IMG/VR virus record: IMGVR_UViG_3300047585_000215 | Coordinates: 1-22,373 of that record | Length of the DNA: 22,373 nucleotides | From: a virus | Reading direction: 5' to 3' (one strand) | Part shown: in pieces, positions 1 to 7,306 of the stretch | Position numbering within the stretch: the first letter of the stretch is position 1 | How the letters are laid out: each line of letters begins with the position of its first letter | Notes under the pieces: generated by a model | Databases searched by the model: none | The model's input: the letters and a program-made list of their open reading frames with translations, nothing else | Told to the model about the DNA's origin: nothing | Translations under genes and position numbers: made by a program

Positions 1-1
1 C

Positions 2-1270
2 AGCCGGCAGGCTCCGGCAGGGCTGAGCCAGGCCGTGCAGGACGTCGTTGACGAATTCTGCGACGTCAACGATTGGATCGGCGATCGCGAACGCGAGCTG
101 CATAACCGCGTGCGGCGGGACGGCGAGGCCTTCACCGCCCTTTACCCCGACAAGAACGGCATCGCCCGCACGCGGTTCATCGAGCCCGAGCGGGTCACCG
201 AACCAGGCAACGCCACGGACTTCGAGGATTGGCTGGCAGTTGAGGTGCACCTCGATTGGGTGTTCGGCATCGTCACGTACGCGTCAGACATTGAGACGGT
301 CATTGGTTACCACGTCTTGTGGAATCCCGAAGGGACCGATTTCGATTTCCTCCCCAACAACGACCTCGAGCTGGCGCTGCGGCTGGGCAGCGGCCTGATC
401 GAGCACATCAAAGTCAACACCGACCGGAACGTGAAGCGCGGGCTCCCGGATATGTGGGCCGTGCTCACCGATTTGGTCGGCGAAAACAAACTCCGCGACG
501 CGGTGGCGCTCGGCTCGGCCATGCGGGCGGCCGTCCCCTGGATCACGCAGATGCCGGTCGGCACGACGCCGCAAATGGCCCAAAACCTGGCCATCGCGAA
601 TGCGAATCCAGTCACGACCGGCGCAAGCGCGAAGGGAAAAGTCAGAATTCAAAAGGGGAGCGTGTTCACCGTCCCGAAGGGGCAGGAATACAAACCGCTG
701 CCGGATGGGCAGGAAGAGTCATCGGTCGCCGCGGCCCAGTACATCATGCGGGCCGTCGGCACCCGCTGGAACATGCCCGAATACATGATTTCGGGCGACG
801 CCAGCAACGCCAACTACTCGTCGACGCTGATTGCCGAATCACCCTTCGTAAAAGCCCGGGAGGCCGACCAGAGATTTTTCTGCAGCCGCTTCCGGCGGAT
901 CTTCCGCAAGGTATTGGCAATCGCGGCGCAGGCGGGACGGTTCGCGCAGTTCGATATCGAGGACGTCGATACGCTGCTCGCGCTCGTCGAGCTGCAAATC
1001 GTCCCGCCGACGGTGGCGACTCGCGACGAGCTAGCAACGGCCCAAGCAGCGGCCGTCTACAAACAGCTGGGCATCCTCTCGAACCGCACGATTGCCGCCA
1101 AAGCAGGCGAGGACTACGAAACCGAACGCAAGCACATGGAAGAGGACGGGGACGTGCAACAAGCAGATCAAAGCCTGGGTTCACCACAAAGTCACGAAGG
1201 CACCAAGGACTCACACCTCAAAGCGAGTGATCCTTCGATCGCCGATTCAATCAAGCCGGTCGGCTCGTGA
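2..1270 (+). CDS. Phage portal protein (5' partial)
   Basis: The frame is open from the left edge, so the start lies upstream; 422 residues are visible. The portal is the dodecameric ring at one capsid vertex through which DNA is packaged and ejected. Support is the position directly before protease and capsid, and a portal-like middle and C-terminal half: an acidic helix with ERELHNRVRRDGEAF near the visible start, then GTRWNMPEYMISGD, NYSSTLIAESPFVKAREA and a helical FRRIFRKVLAIAAQAG, followed by VPPTVATRDELATAQA (the wing and crown region of lambda/HK97-like portals). The last about 30 codons (from 1174) run through a mobile-repeat-like sequence, so the present C-terminus may be a late extension. 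Function is by motif and context, not a search. Confidence 0.8.
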   Translation, partial: SRQAPAGLSQAVQDVVDEFCDVNDWIGDRERELHNRVRRDGEAFTALYPDKNGIARTRFIEPERVTEPGNATDFEDWLAVEVHLDWVFGIVTYASDIETVIGYHVLWNPEGTDFDFLPNNDLELALRLGSGLIEHIKVNTDRNVKRGLPDMWAVLTDLVGENKLRDAVALGSAMRAAVPWITQMPVGTTPQMAQNLAIANANPVTTGASAKGKVRIQKGSVFTVPKGQEYKPLPDGQEESSVAAAQYIMRAVGTRWNMPEYMISGDASNANYSSTLIAESPFVKAREADQRFFCSRFRRIFRKVLAIAAQAGRFAQFDIEDVDTLLALVELQIVPPTVATRDELATAQAAAVYKQLGILSNRTIAAKAGEDYETERKHMEEDGDVQQADQSLGSPQSHEGTKDSHLKASDPSIADSIKPVGS

Positions 1271-1329
1271 ATTCTGGCCTCAACATCTCTCGCCAATCCC
1301 TCTTCGTGACTTTGTGTCTTTGTGGTGAA
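1180..1329. repeat. Inverted pair of ttcaccacaaag-type repeats
   Basis: The left arm ttcaccacaaagtcacgaag (1180-1199) lies inside the portal C-terminus. The right arm (1302-1329) reads in reverse complement as ttcaccacaaag, then acacaaag, then tcacgaag, so it is the same motif with 8 extra bases. The arms are about 100 nt apart and flank the portal stop codon. Motifs of this type are scattered between genes in many environmental bacteria; that similarity is from memory. Confidence 0.7.
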
Positions 1330-1356
1330 ACTCCGCTCGCCCTCGAGTGAAAACGT

Positions 1357-1971
1357 ATGCTGAACAACGTCATCTCAGATCCCCTGCTCGGCCGATTCAC
1401 GGTGCGGGGATGGTATTCGGTCGGAGCCGTCAGCGGAGCTGTCGCTGGAAGCGTTGCCGGGAACGGGCAATTCTTCTCGATGCTTTGGGAAGACAGTACG
1501 TACTCGGCCCTCGTCACACGGATCACCGTCGCCGCCAAGTGCGAGGCTTTTTCGTCCGGCATCGGCGCGGACTTCCAGGCGATCATCGGACGCGGCGCAA
1601 CCGCGGCCCCCTCGGGCGGGACGGGGATTGTCCCCGGCAGCTCGACCGCCTGCCAGGCACTGTCGAGCCAAGATTATCCGGCTTCGCTCTTCAACTCCGA
1701 GGGCGATCTGCGGATCGCCTCGACGGTCGCGCTCACTGCCGGCACGCTCACGCTCGACACGACGGGCATCGGCTACGCGGCGGTCGCCGGCAACGCTGTC
1801 GGCGTCGGCGGGACGTACGACCTCTATCGCTGGGGCGTGCACCCGGCTCGTCCGCTCCTGCTGGCCAACAACGAAGCTCTCATCATCCGGACACCGGGCG
1901 GTTGGGGCGCGTCGAACACGTGGCGCGTCGGCGTCACCGTCGAATGGGCCGAAGTGAAGGCGGGTGGATGA
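1357..1971 (+). CDS. Unrecognised 204-aa putative virion protein
   Basis: No family recognised. The protein is rich in Gly, Ala, Ser and Thr with alternating hydrophobic stretches, so probably beta-sheet rich. It starts MLNNVISDPLLGRFTVRGWY and ends TWRVGVTVEWAEVKAGG, a plausible final strand pair. It has no cysteine pair motif beyond isolated residues, no coiled coil and no long membrane helix. It sits between portal and protease, where phages sometimes carry a decoration or minor head protein, and its stop overlaps the protease start (ATGA at 1968-1971), implying translational coupling. The ATG at 1357 is the first after the repeat-rich gap; only a weak purine stretch precedes it. Role in the virion is inferred from position only. 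Confidence 0.65.
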   Translation: MLNNVISDPLLGRFTVRGWYSVGAVSGAVAGSVAGNGQFFSMLWEDSTYSALVTRITVAAKCEAFSSGIGADFQAIIGRGATAAPSGGTGIVPGSSTACQALSSQDYPASLFNSEGDLRIASTVALTAGTLTLDTTGIGYAAVAGNAVGVGGTYDLYRWGVHPARPLLLANNEALIIRTPGGWGASNTWRVGVTVEWAEVKAGG

Positions 1972-3230
1972 CCACGATGCACACCAATGGCAACAGATCC
2001 GTCCTGCTCGAAGAGCGCGTCGCCATCGGCAAGGCGCCTCCGGGCGGACGAGTGGATCGCAAAGCGAAACTGATCCGCGGCGTGAAGATCTTGGGCTTTC
2101 ACTCGCGAAATCCGGGCTCAGTCCTGGGCAAGGACTTCGCCGACATGGCGGGCTACGACTACGACCCGAGCGCGATCAAGCAGGCGTTGTCCCTCTACGA
2201 GGGGGCGCCGGTGAATCTCGATCACCTCGAATCGAAGCGGGATCGAAACGGCATGCGGGTGCCGGACGGTTCACGCCATGTGAAAGAGCGATTCGGCAAG
2301 CTGCTGAACGTCAGGGTCGAATCCGACGGGGCCTACGCCGACATTCGCTACCTCGACAATCATCCGCTGACGCCGATGGTGCTCGAGGCGGCCGAGGAAA
2401 TGCCCGACGTTTTCACAATGTCGCATCACGCGCACGGCGAAGTCGATAAGGGGGACAACGGCAGGGGCAAAGTTACCCAGATCAACCAGGTTCATTCGGT
2501 CGATCTGATCGCCGAGCGGCCGGGAACCACCACCTCTTTGTTTGAGAGCAGCCCGATGGATGACGACAGCGCCACGACCAACAAAGGTTCCGCGGGCAAG
2601 CCGCCCGCAGCGACTAACAGCGACGGCGACTCGCGCGACGCGTTCTGCCAGGATGTGATGGCCGCCTGCGGAAACGACGACCTCGATCTGCCGGGGACAG
2701 TCTTTCAGGTGCTGCAGGCCATCGTCAAAGTCGCGAATTGCTCATCGGAAGACGATCCGAACGCTGCGACGGGCAGCTCGGAGAGCGACGATGCCGCGGT
2801 CACCGAAGACGAGGAGGCAGAGGCGGAGGAGTCAGCTGACGACGGCAGTGGCGATTCGTCGATGCAAGAATCGCTCCGCCGTTCGCCGCGAATCGCTGGG
2901 TTGCGGAAGCGGATTCGACTGCTCGAATCGCGCGAGAGGGCCTGCCTGCTCCTCGCAGAGCGCGGGCTCACCCTCACCCGCGAATTGATCACAGCGGTGG
3001 CCGCGCAGAGAGACCATCAGGCCCAACAGGCGCTGATCGAGTCGCTGGCCGCCGCGCATCCGGAACTCTCGTCGAGTGCGACTTTCGGGCGACGGGCACA
3101 GAAGCCGCTAATGAGCCGGCCCCGGAGTGCGGCTCCCTTTCCTCTCTCGTCGAACAAATCGGGTCGGCTTGGTCCGGCGGATGCGACGCACGAGCTACTT
3201 CAATCGCTTGGAAGGGCCCGGTTGCAATAA
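1968..3230 (+). CDS. Head maturation protease fused to scaffold-like tail
   Basis: 420 aa from the ATG at 1968, which overlaps the previous stop; the frame is open further upstream but that part is opposite a better gene. Residues about 30-195 look like a prohead serine protease: GAPVNLDHLESK (H86), DVFTMSHHAHG (S152, with H153/H154) and VHSVDLIAERPGTTTSLFES (171-194), the last resembling the conserved HSVDLVA segment of T4/Mu-type prohead proteases. After residue 196 the chain is acidic and Ser/Asp/Glu rich (about 255-300), followed by a basic helical part (301-350) and a low-complexity basic end. Such protease-plus-scaffold fusions build the procapsid core and then trim scaffold and capsid N-termini. 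The catalytic assignment is by eye. Confidence 0.75.
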   Translation: MTTMHTNGNRSVLLEERVAIGKAPPGGRVDRKAKLIRGVKILGFHSRNPGSVLGKDFADMAGYDYDPSAIKQALSLYEGAPVNLDHLESKRDRNGMRVPDGSRHVKERFGKLLNVRVESDGAYADIRYLDNHPLTPMVLEAAEEMPDVFTMSHHAHGEVDKGDNGRGKVTQINQVHSVDLIAERPGTTTSLFESSPMDDDSATTNKGSAGKPPAATNSDGDSRDAFCQDVMAACGNDDLDLPGTVFQVLQAIVKVANCSSEDDPNAATGSSESDDAAVTEDEEAEAEESADDGSGDSSMQESLRRSPRIAGLRKRIRLLESRERACLLLAERGLTLTRELITAVAAQRDHQAQQALIESLAAAHPELSSSATFGRRAQKPLMSRPRSAAPFPLSSNKSGRLGPADATHELLQSLGRARLQ

Positions 3231-3262
3231 CGATGACCTTCGTTCTCTCGGCTGAGCGATTC

Positions 3263-3410
3263 AAGGAGCCGCGCACGCAGTCAGGTCTTCTTTCTCCACC
3301 GATGAAAATACAAATTGCTCGAATGGCAAAGCCGAATACACCGCTAACTTCGCCCGCGGCCCCTGAACTCCCCGCGCACAACACACCGCTTACTGCGTGC
3401 GCGGCTCCTT
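3263..3410. repeat. 148-bp element with perfect 19-bp terminal inverted repeats
   Basis: The left end aaggagccgcgcacgcagt (3263-3281) is the exact reverse complement of 3392-3410. The element fills most of the 251-bp gap between the protease and the next gene (3231-3481), which otherwise shows no gene. It contains no reading frame of note. The right 28 nt (3385-3412) recur with one mismatch at 13,966-13,993. The structure resembles a MITE or REP-like palindromic element, and it could also form a long hairpin in the transcript. I see no convincing target-site duplication. Confidence 0.8.
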
Positions 3411-3481
3411 AAGTTTCGCGCGACCTGGCATAACTCGTCTCAAATCCCCTGCACTCGCAGCTTTCTCAAGGGCATACGACA

Positions 3482-4297
3482 GTGGCAAAAACTCCGAACG
3501 TACCGATTCACGCGCCGTTTCTCGTCAATGCGTATGGATTCTTTGACGACTTCACCGAGTTTTCGTCGGCCTCCACGACGGGCCGCTGGACTTCAACCAG
3601 CACGGGCGGCACCAACTCCATCCAATCCAGCGGCAATGTTGCCGGCGGGATCTTGGGGCTCGTTCCGTCAGGAGGCAGCCCGGCGGCCAACGACGCCGCG
3701 TACATCAGCGGGACGAACGCCCTCTTTCAGCTCGTGGCCGACTGCCCGATCTTCTTCGAGGCGATGATCCAATACTCGGAGGCAAACACCAACTACGCCA
3801 ACGTCTGCGCGGGGCTCTTCTCCGGCACAGTGACGAACTCCCTGCAGTCGTCCAGCGGCGGGCCGGGCGGCAACTTCTTCGGCGCGATGATCTACAAGCA
3901 AGGGCACGCCAGCGGCTCGCCCGTCTGGTCGACCGTCTCGAGCCTCGGCACAACGCAGACCCTCAACACGTCAAAGAACGCGGCCGGCATCTCGAGCTTC
4001 GTCAAGCTGGGCCTGCTCATCGAGCCGGTCGTCGGCGGCACGCAGCAGTCAACCGCTCAGACGCTGACGGTGAGCTACTTCCTCAACGATCAACCGCTCT
4101 TGCAAAACGTCTCGGCCGGCTCGGGCTACTACCCGATCAAGGACACGGTCAGCTTCACGTCGCCGGTGACGACCTACCTGTACCCCGTCGTCGGCGTGAA
4201 GAACGGCGCCACGGTCGGGGGCGGCATGGAGAACGTCTACATCGATTATGTGCAGGTGTGGCAGAAACGTGCCCCGAACACGAACAGCCCCGATTAG
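3482..4297 (+). CDS. Putative virion protein with ConA/LamG-like jelly-roll fold
   Basis: 271 aa from a GTG at 3482. The pattern resembles concanavalin A-like lectin/glucanase jelly rolls found in some phage structural proteins: FFDDFTEFSSASTTGRW at the start, repeated amphipathic strands, and a closing strand MENVYIDYVQVWQKR typical of LamG-type domains. It is Ser/Thr/Gly rich, with no signal peptide or membrane segment. Between protease and capsid it may be a capsid decoration or surface-binding protein that holds sugars of the host envelope. No catalytic motif (such as ExDxxE of family 16 glucanases) was seen, so a binding role is more likely than hydrolysis. Fold and role are inference. 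Confidence 0.6.
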   Translation: MAKTPNVPIHAPFLVNAYGFFDDFTEFSSASTTGRWTSTSTGGTNSIQSSGNVAGGILGLVPSGGSPAANDAAYISGTNALFQLVADCPIFFEAMIQYSEANTNYANVCAGLFSGTVTNSLQSSSGGPGGNFFGAMIYKQGHASGSPVWSTVSSLGTTQTLNTSKNAAGISSFVKLGLLIEPVVGGTQQSTAQTLTVSYFLNDQPLLQNVSAGSGYYPIKDTVSFTSPVTTYLYPVVGVKNGATVGGGMENVYIDYVQVWQKRAPNTNSPD

Positions 4298-4329
4298 CCG
4301 CCCGTGGCGACTGTGCAGGCCGCGTTGAT

Positions 4330-4348
4330 CGGCCGGCTCCATTGGCCG
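4330..4348 (+). other. Small GC hairpin in the 150-bp leader before the capsid gene
   Basis: cggcc (4330-4334) pairs with ggccg (4344-4348) over a 9-nt loop. The rest of the 4298-4447 gap holds a T-run (4405-4411) that does not follow a strong stem, and the palindromic leader described separately. No promoter could be identified with confidence, although a long leader before the capsid gene would suit one. Confidence 0.3.
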
Positions 4349-4423
4349 GGCCAGCCGCTTTGGTGCGTTACCCGTCGGCAGACCCACTAGCCCTGAGCGC
4401 ATAGCTTTTTTAGCGACACCCAC

Positions 4424-4441
4424 GCGGCCAGGCCGCAGGAG
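4424..4441 (+). promoter_or_regulatory. Palindromic leader with strong RBS, copy 1
   Basis: gcggccaggccgcaggag combines a GCGGCC-a-GGCCGC palindrome with AGGAG (4437-4441), placed 6 nt before the capsid ATG. The identical 18 nt precede the next gene at 5741. This is the strongest Shine-Dalgarno sequence in the window, fitting the most abundant virion protein. Confidence 0.65.
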
Positions 4442-4447
4442 AGAAAA

Positions 4448-5692
4448 ATGGCTTACAACGAACGTTTTCACCGCGACTTGCGGAAACAGCTGGAAGACCG
4501 ACGCACCCGGGGCAAAGAGGACGACTTCTGGACCGGCCTCAAGGGGGCCATCGAGTCCAAGCAGATCTCGCCCCACGAATTCTCCATCCGCGGATTGTTC
4601 GAGAATTTCGTCGAGACGCGGGCCAACGGACAGCGCGTCGGGCCCGAGCTCGTCAACAGTTTTAACCCGTCCCGCGGCGGCGGCCGCACGCTGTTGGAAG
4701 AGGCCGGCAATGCCATCAGCACGGCCAACTTTTCCAACATCACCGGGCAGATCATGTATTCGACGCTGCTCGATCGCTACAAGGATCGCTCGTTCATCGC
4801 CGACAAGCTAATGACGACCGTTCCGACCGAGTTCAACGGCGAGAAAATCCCCGGCATAAACCGCATCGGCGACGAGGCGGAGTCGATCGGCGAAGGCAAA
4901 GCCTATCCGACCGCCTCGTTCAGCGAGTCGTGGATCCAGACGCCGCAGACGACCAAGCGCGGCATGATCGTGCAGGTCACGCTCGAAACGGTCTTCTTCG
5001 ACCGCACGGGGCTCGTGCTCGAGAACGCCGGCGAGGTCGGCTACTGGATGGGCGTCAATAAAGAGAAGCGGATTCTCGACCACATCCTGGGCGTGACGAA
5101 TTCCTACAACTTCCTGGGCACGGCCTACAACACGTATCAGTCGTCGTCGCCGTGGGTCAACGTGCAGGCGACCAACCAGCTCATCGACTTTGTGTCGATC
5201 AATTCGGCCTTGCTGCTGTTCGACAAGATGAGCGACCCGTTCACCGGCGAACCGATCGCCGTGATGGCGGACACGATGGTCGTCCCCTCGGCGTTGCATC
5301 CGACGGCGATGGCTTTGCAGCGGGCGACCGAGGTCTGGGCGGCCCCCGGCCTCACGACGGACACGCCCAGTACCGCGGGCGGCACCTGGTCCACTCATGC
5401 CCCGAATCCGGCCGGCTATCCCTCGGCCTTCGGCGGCAAGGTCCCCGTGAGCCAGTTCGAAGTGCTCTCGAGCCCTCTTGTTTATGCGCGCGACTCGAGC
5501 GCCACGAGCTGGTTCATCGGGGATTTCAAACGGGCCTTCATGTACATGGAGAACTGGCCGATTCAGGTCATCCAAGCCCCGCCGGGCAACGAAGCCGAAT
5601 TCACCGAAGACGTTGTCGCTCGCTTCAAAGTCACCGAACGCGGCACCATCGCCGTCCGCGACCCGCGGTACGTGGCGAAATGCACCGCCTAA
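4448..5692 (+). CDS. Major capsid protein (probable HK97 fold)
   Basis: 414 aa, the shell-forming subunit. A charged helical N-terminal arm (residues about 5-35, and a further segment to about 80 ending GGGRTLLEEAGN) is the part that a prohead protease would remove. The core begins NITGQIMYSTLLDRY (97-111) and continues with FIADKLMTTVPTEFNGEKIPG, IGEGKAYPTASF and TKRGMIVQVTLETVFFDRTG, a pattern of Mu/HK97-like capsid proteins: an E-loop-like stretch, then a long spine helix with VNKEKRILDHILG. The end FTEDVVARFKVTERGTIAVRDPRYV resembles the P-domain end of such proteins. A strong RBS and position after the protease agree. Assigned by pattern and synteny, without a search. Confidence 0.82.
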   Translation: MAYNERFHRDLRKQLEDRRTRGKEDDFWTGLKGAIESKQISPHEFSIRGLFENFVETRANGQRVGPELVNSFNPSRGGGRTLLEEAGNAISTANFSNITGQIMYSTLLDRYKDRSFIADKLMTTVPTEFNGEKIPGINRIGDEAESIGEGKAYPTASFSESWIQTPQTTKRGMIVQVTLETVFFDRTGLVLENAGEVGYWMGVNKEKRILDHILGVTNSYNFLGTAYNTYQSSSPWVNVQATNQLIDFVSINSALLLFDKMSDPFTGEPIAVMADTMVVPSALHPTAMALQRATEVWAAPGLTTDTPSTAGGTWSTHAPNPAGYPSAFGGKVPVSQFEVLSSPLVYARDSSATSWFIGDFKRAFMYMENWPIQVIQAPPGNEAEFTEDVVARFKVTERGTIAVRDPRYVAKCTA

Positions 5693-5702
5693 TAGGCGGC
5701 TT

Positions 5703-5719
5703 GTGCGGCCTAGCCGCAC
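5703..5719 (+). repeat. GC palindrome between capsid and next gene
   Basis: gtgcggc-cta-gccgcac is a perfect 7-bp stem with a 3-nt loop, 11 nt after the capsid stop codon. It may protect the capsid transcript end or weakly terminate; no T-run follows. It belongs with the other GCGGC/GCCGC palindromes of this window. Confidence 0.5.
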
Positions 5720-5740
5720 GAGATTCTTACTCGCAAACGA

Positions 5741-5758
5741 GCGGCCAGGCCGCAGGAG
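5741..5758 (+). promoter_or_regulatory. Palindromic leader with strong RBS, copy 2
   Basis: The 18 nt are identical to the capsid leader at 4424-4441, again ending AGGAG, here 5 nt from the ATG at 5764. This fixes the start of the 259-aa gene; the same frame is open much further upstream, inside the capsid gene, but that part is a shadow. Confidence 0.65.
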
Positions 5759-5763
5759 AAAAC

Positions 5764-6543
5764 ATGACACTTCAAGACTGGGCCAAGACCCACAAGCTCG
5801 AGACCGCGAAGGTTGTCTCCGCGGTGAAGAAATTAATCGCGGAAGGAAAGCTCGACGAGGAAACCGCGCAGACGGCGGCCGCCGAAATCGATGACCGGGC
5901 CGACCACGCGCTGCAGGCCCACTTCCAGATTGGCACCTCCAGTCGAGTGGCTGGGGTCGAGCGCAGTTCGCTCCCGCAATCCAGCGATCTGCCCAAAAAC
6001 CAGGATGGTTCGGCCCCAGCCACCCAGTCATGCAGCGAAAAACCCTACGTCTTCGCTGGCGAGGATCCGGCGCGGCCCGGCGAAAGCGTCGTCGAGCGGC
6101 TCGTGCCGGTGAAGCTCTTTGCCGTCGCCCGCGGCACCGATTCGATGGCGATGTTCCTCTACGGCATCGACGAGGCCGACGCGATTGGGCAGTACGTCGC
6201 GATCAAGAACCTCGGAACCCAGTCGCATCGGCACCGGTTCAAGTGCGAATGGTGCGACCCGCCGCAAATTCACCTCGCGACGCGGATGAAGAACGACAAC
6301 GGCCAGCAATTCGGCCCCAGCGGCTATTACCACATCGTCGAAAGCTGCGAAACGAAAAAGGAATCGCGGACGGTCACCGACTCGCAGGGGCGAGAACAGT
6401 CCCAGCAATTCTGGATGGGTGCGCAGCAACTTCCCTGGACGAAGGCGAGCTACGAGGCCGAAAGCCGGCGCTTCCTGCCGAACGCCTGCCTCCGCTGGAA
6501 CCGCGACGCGTACCAGTTCGAGCTCTCGTCGAGCGCGGCCTGA
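5764..6543 (+). CDS. Unrecognised 259-aa protein downstream of capsid
   Basis: No family recognised. Residues 1-55 form a charged helical segment (MTLQDWAKTHKLETAKVV onward, rich in Lys/Glu/Ala). Residues about 56-95 are a Ser/Pro/Gln linker. The folded part (about 95-259) contains VPVKLFAVARGTDSMAMFLYG, a FKCEWCDPPQIH motif with C161/C164 that could be half of a metal site, and a C-terminal ACLRWNRDAYQFELSSS strand pair. It shares the capsid gene's unusual leader and strong RBS, so similar expression is likely and a head-surface or connector role is plausible. Two further cysteines (C195, C242) could complete a metal site. Role unknown. Confidence 0.7.
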   Translation: MTLQDWAKTHKLETAKVVSAVKKLIAEGKLDEETAQTAAAEIDDRADHALQAHFQIGTSSRVAGVERSSLPQSSDLPKNQDGSAPATQSCSEKPYVFAGEDPARPGESVVERLVPVKLFAVARGTDSMAMFLYGIDEADAIGQYVAIKNLGTQSHRHRFKCEWCDPPQIHLATRMKNDNGQQFGPSGYYHIVESCETKKESRTVTDSQGREQSQQFWMGAQQLPWTKASYEAESRRFLPNACLRWNRDAYQFELSSSAA

Positions 6544-6600
6544 ACGGCAGGAAACGCGTGTGCCGAAAGAAGCCCCGACAACTCAAACGATCCAGGTGCC

Positions 6601-6843
6601 ATGAGCGGCCTCCCCAGTCCCCAGGATTTGACGAACTTGCTCGCTCGCCGAAGCGCGATCTATGCGCAGCTGGCGGCGATGACGACGACCACGCCGGGCG
6701 GCGGACCCAATACCACCGGCGAAGGCGTGAGCGTCGACCAGGTTGGCTTTCGCAAGTCGCTGCTCGATGAGCTGGACCGGCTCAACGACCAGATTTCCGT
6801 CATCGGTGGACCGTACCAATTTCAGACCCGAGGGCACGTCTAA
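6601..6843 (+). CDS. Small 80-aa putative head-joining protein
   Basis: Short, mainly helical: PSPQDLTNLLARRSAIYAQLAAM forms a first helix, a Thr/Gly-rich loop follows (residues 27-43), then VGFRKSLLDELDRLNDQIS forms a second helix. This two-helix plan and the position after the capsid resemble gpW-like or other short head-tail joining proteins, but no diagnostic motif is visible. It ends 3 nt before the next GTG start, suggesting coupled translation. Confidence 0.6.
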   Translation: MSGLPSPQDLTNLLARRSAIYAQLAAMTTTTPGGGPNTTGEGVSVDQVGFRKSLLDELDRLNDQISVIGGPYQFQTRGHV

Positions 6844-6846
6844 GCC

Positions 6847-7206
6847 GTGAGCACGATCAAATCGATCTTGGAAGCCGAATACGTCTCGTGGGTCGATACC
6901 CAGGCCGTGACCTGCACGCTCTTCGCGGCTTCCGGAGGCGGCGGCAACGGAACGACGGTCAGCATTTCTGCCGTGTCGCAGCTCAAAGAAGCGGAAGCCC
7001 AGCGAGTGTTCGGCGAGTTTCGCCACGACAGCAGCACAAAGGTCTGGACCGTGCCTGATGCTCTGCTCAATCCGTCCGCCAACGGCAACGTGCTCAACAA
7101 CGGTGACATCATCCAAGATGCGAGTGGAGCGAACTGGCGAATCGAGCATGTCGCTTTGGTCCGGATGGACACCCAATGGGTCTGCCTGACCGTGAAACAA
7201 CTCTAG
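6847..7206 (+). CDS. Putative head-tail adaptor/closure protein, 119 aa
   Basis: GTG start at 6847, 3 nt after the previous stop. The N-terminal part is helical (MSTIKSILEAEYVSWV) and the rest looks like a small beta barrel. It closes with NNGDIIQDASGANWRIEHVALVRMDTQWVCLTVKQL, a pattern like the strands of head-closure and stopper proteins (a GD-I-x-D-x-x-G-x-x-W run followed by alternating strands). Size and position between capsid and tail genes fit. Note that the expected next genes (tail terminator and tube) are about 9 kb away. Family assignment is inference. Confidence 0.55.
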   Translation: MSTIKSILEAEYVSWVDTQAVTCTLFAASGGGGNGTTVSISAVSQLKEAEAQRVFGEFRHDSSTKVWTVPDALLNPSANGNVLNNGDIIQDASGANWRIEHVALVRMDTQWVCLTVKQL

Positions 7207-7306
7207 GGCAGCGAAACAGCTCCAACGCAGCGAACGCGAACGACCGACTCTGAATCAACCGTCTGACCCGCAACTCCTGACCAATCTCGAAAAGTCCGCA
7301 ATCCAC

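Noticed and set aside
319-1230. 303-aa frame overlapping the portal
   Set aside because: Very Arg-rich shadow sequence; the portal frame has portal-like motifs and runs from the window edge.
1347-1967. Upstream extension of the protease frame
   Set aside because: It is Arg-rich shadow sequence of the 204-aa gene in another frame; the ATG at 1968 with ATGA overlap is the natural start.
5152-5763. Upstream extension of the 259-aa gene into the capsid gene
   Set aside because: Shadow of the capsid coding frame; a strong RBS precedes the ATG at 5764.
4808-6031. 407-aa minus-strand frame opposite the capsid
   Set aside because: Arg/Gly/Asp-rich shadow with no motif; the capsid frame on the + strand is clear.
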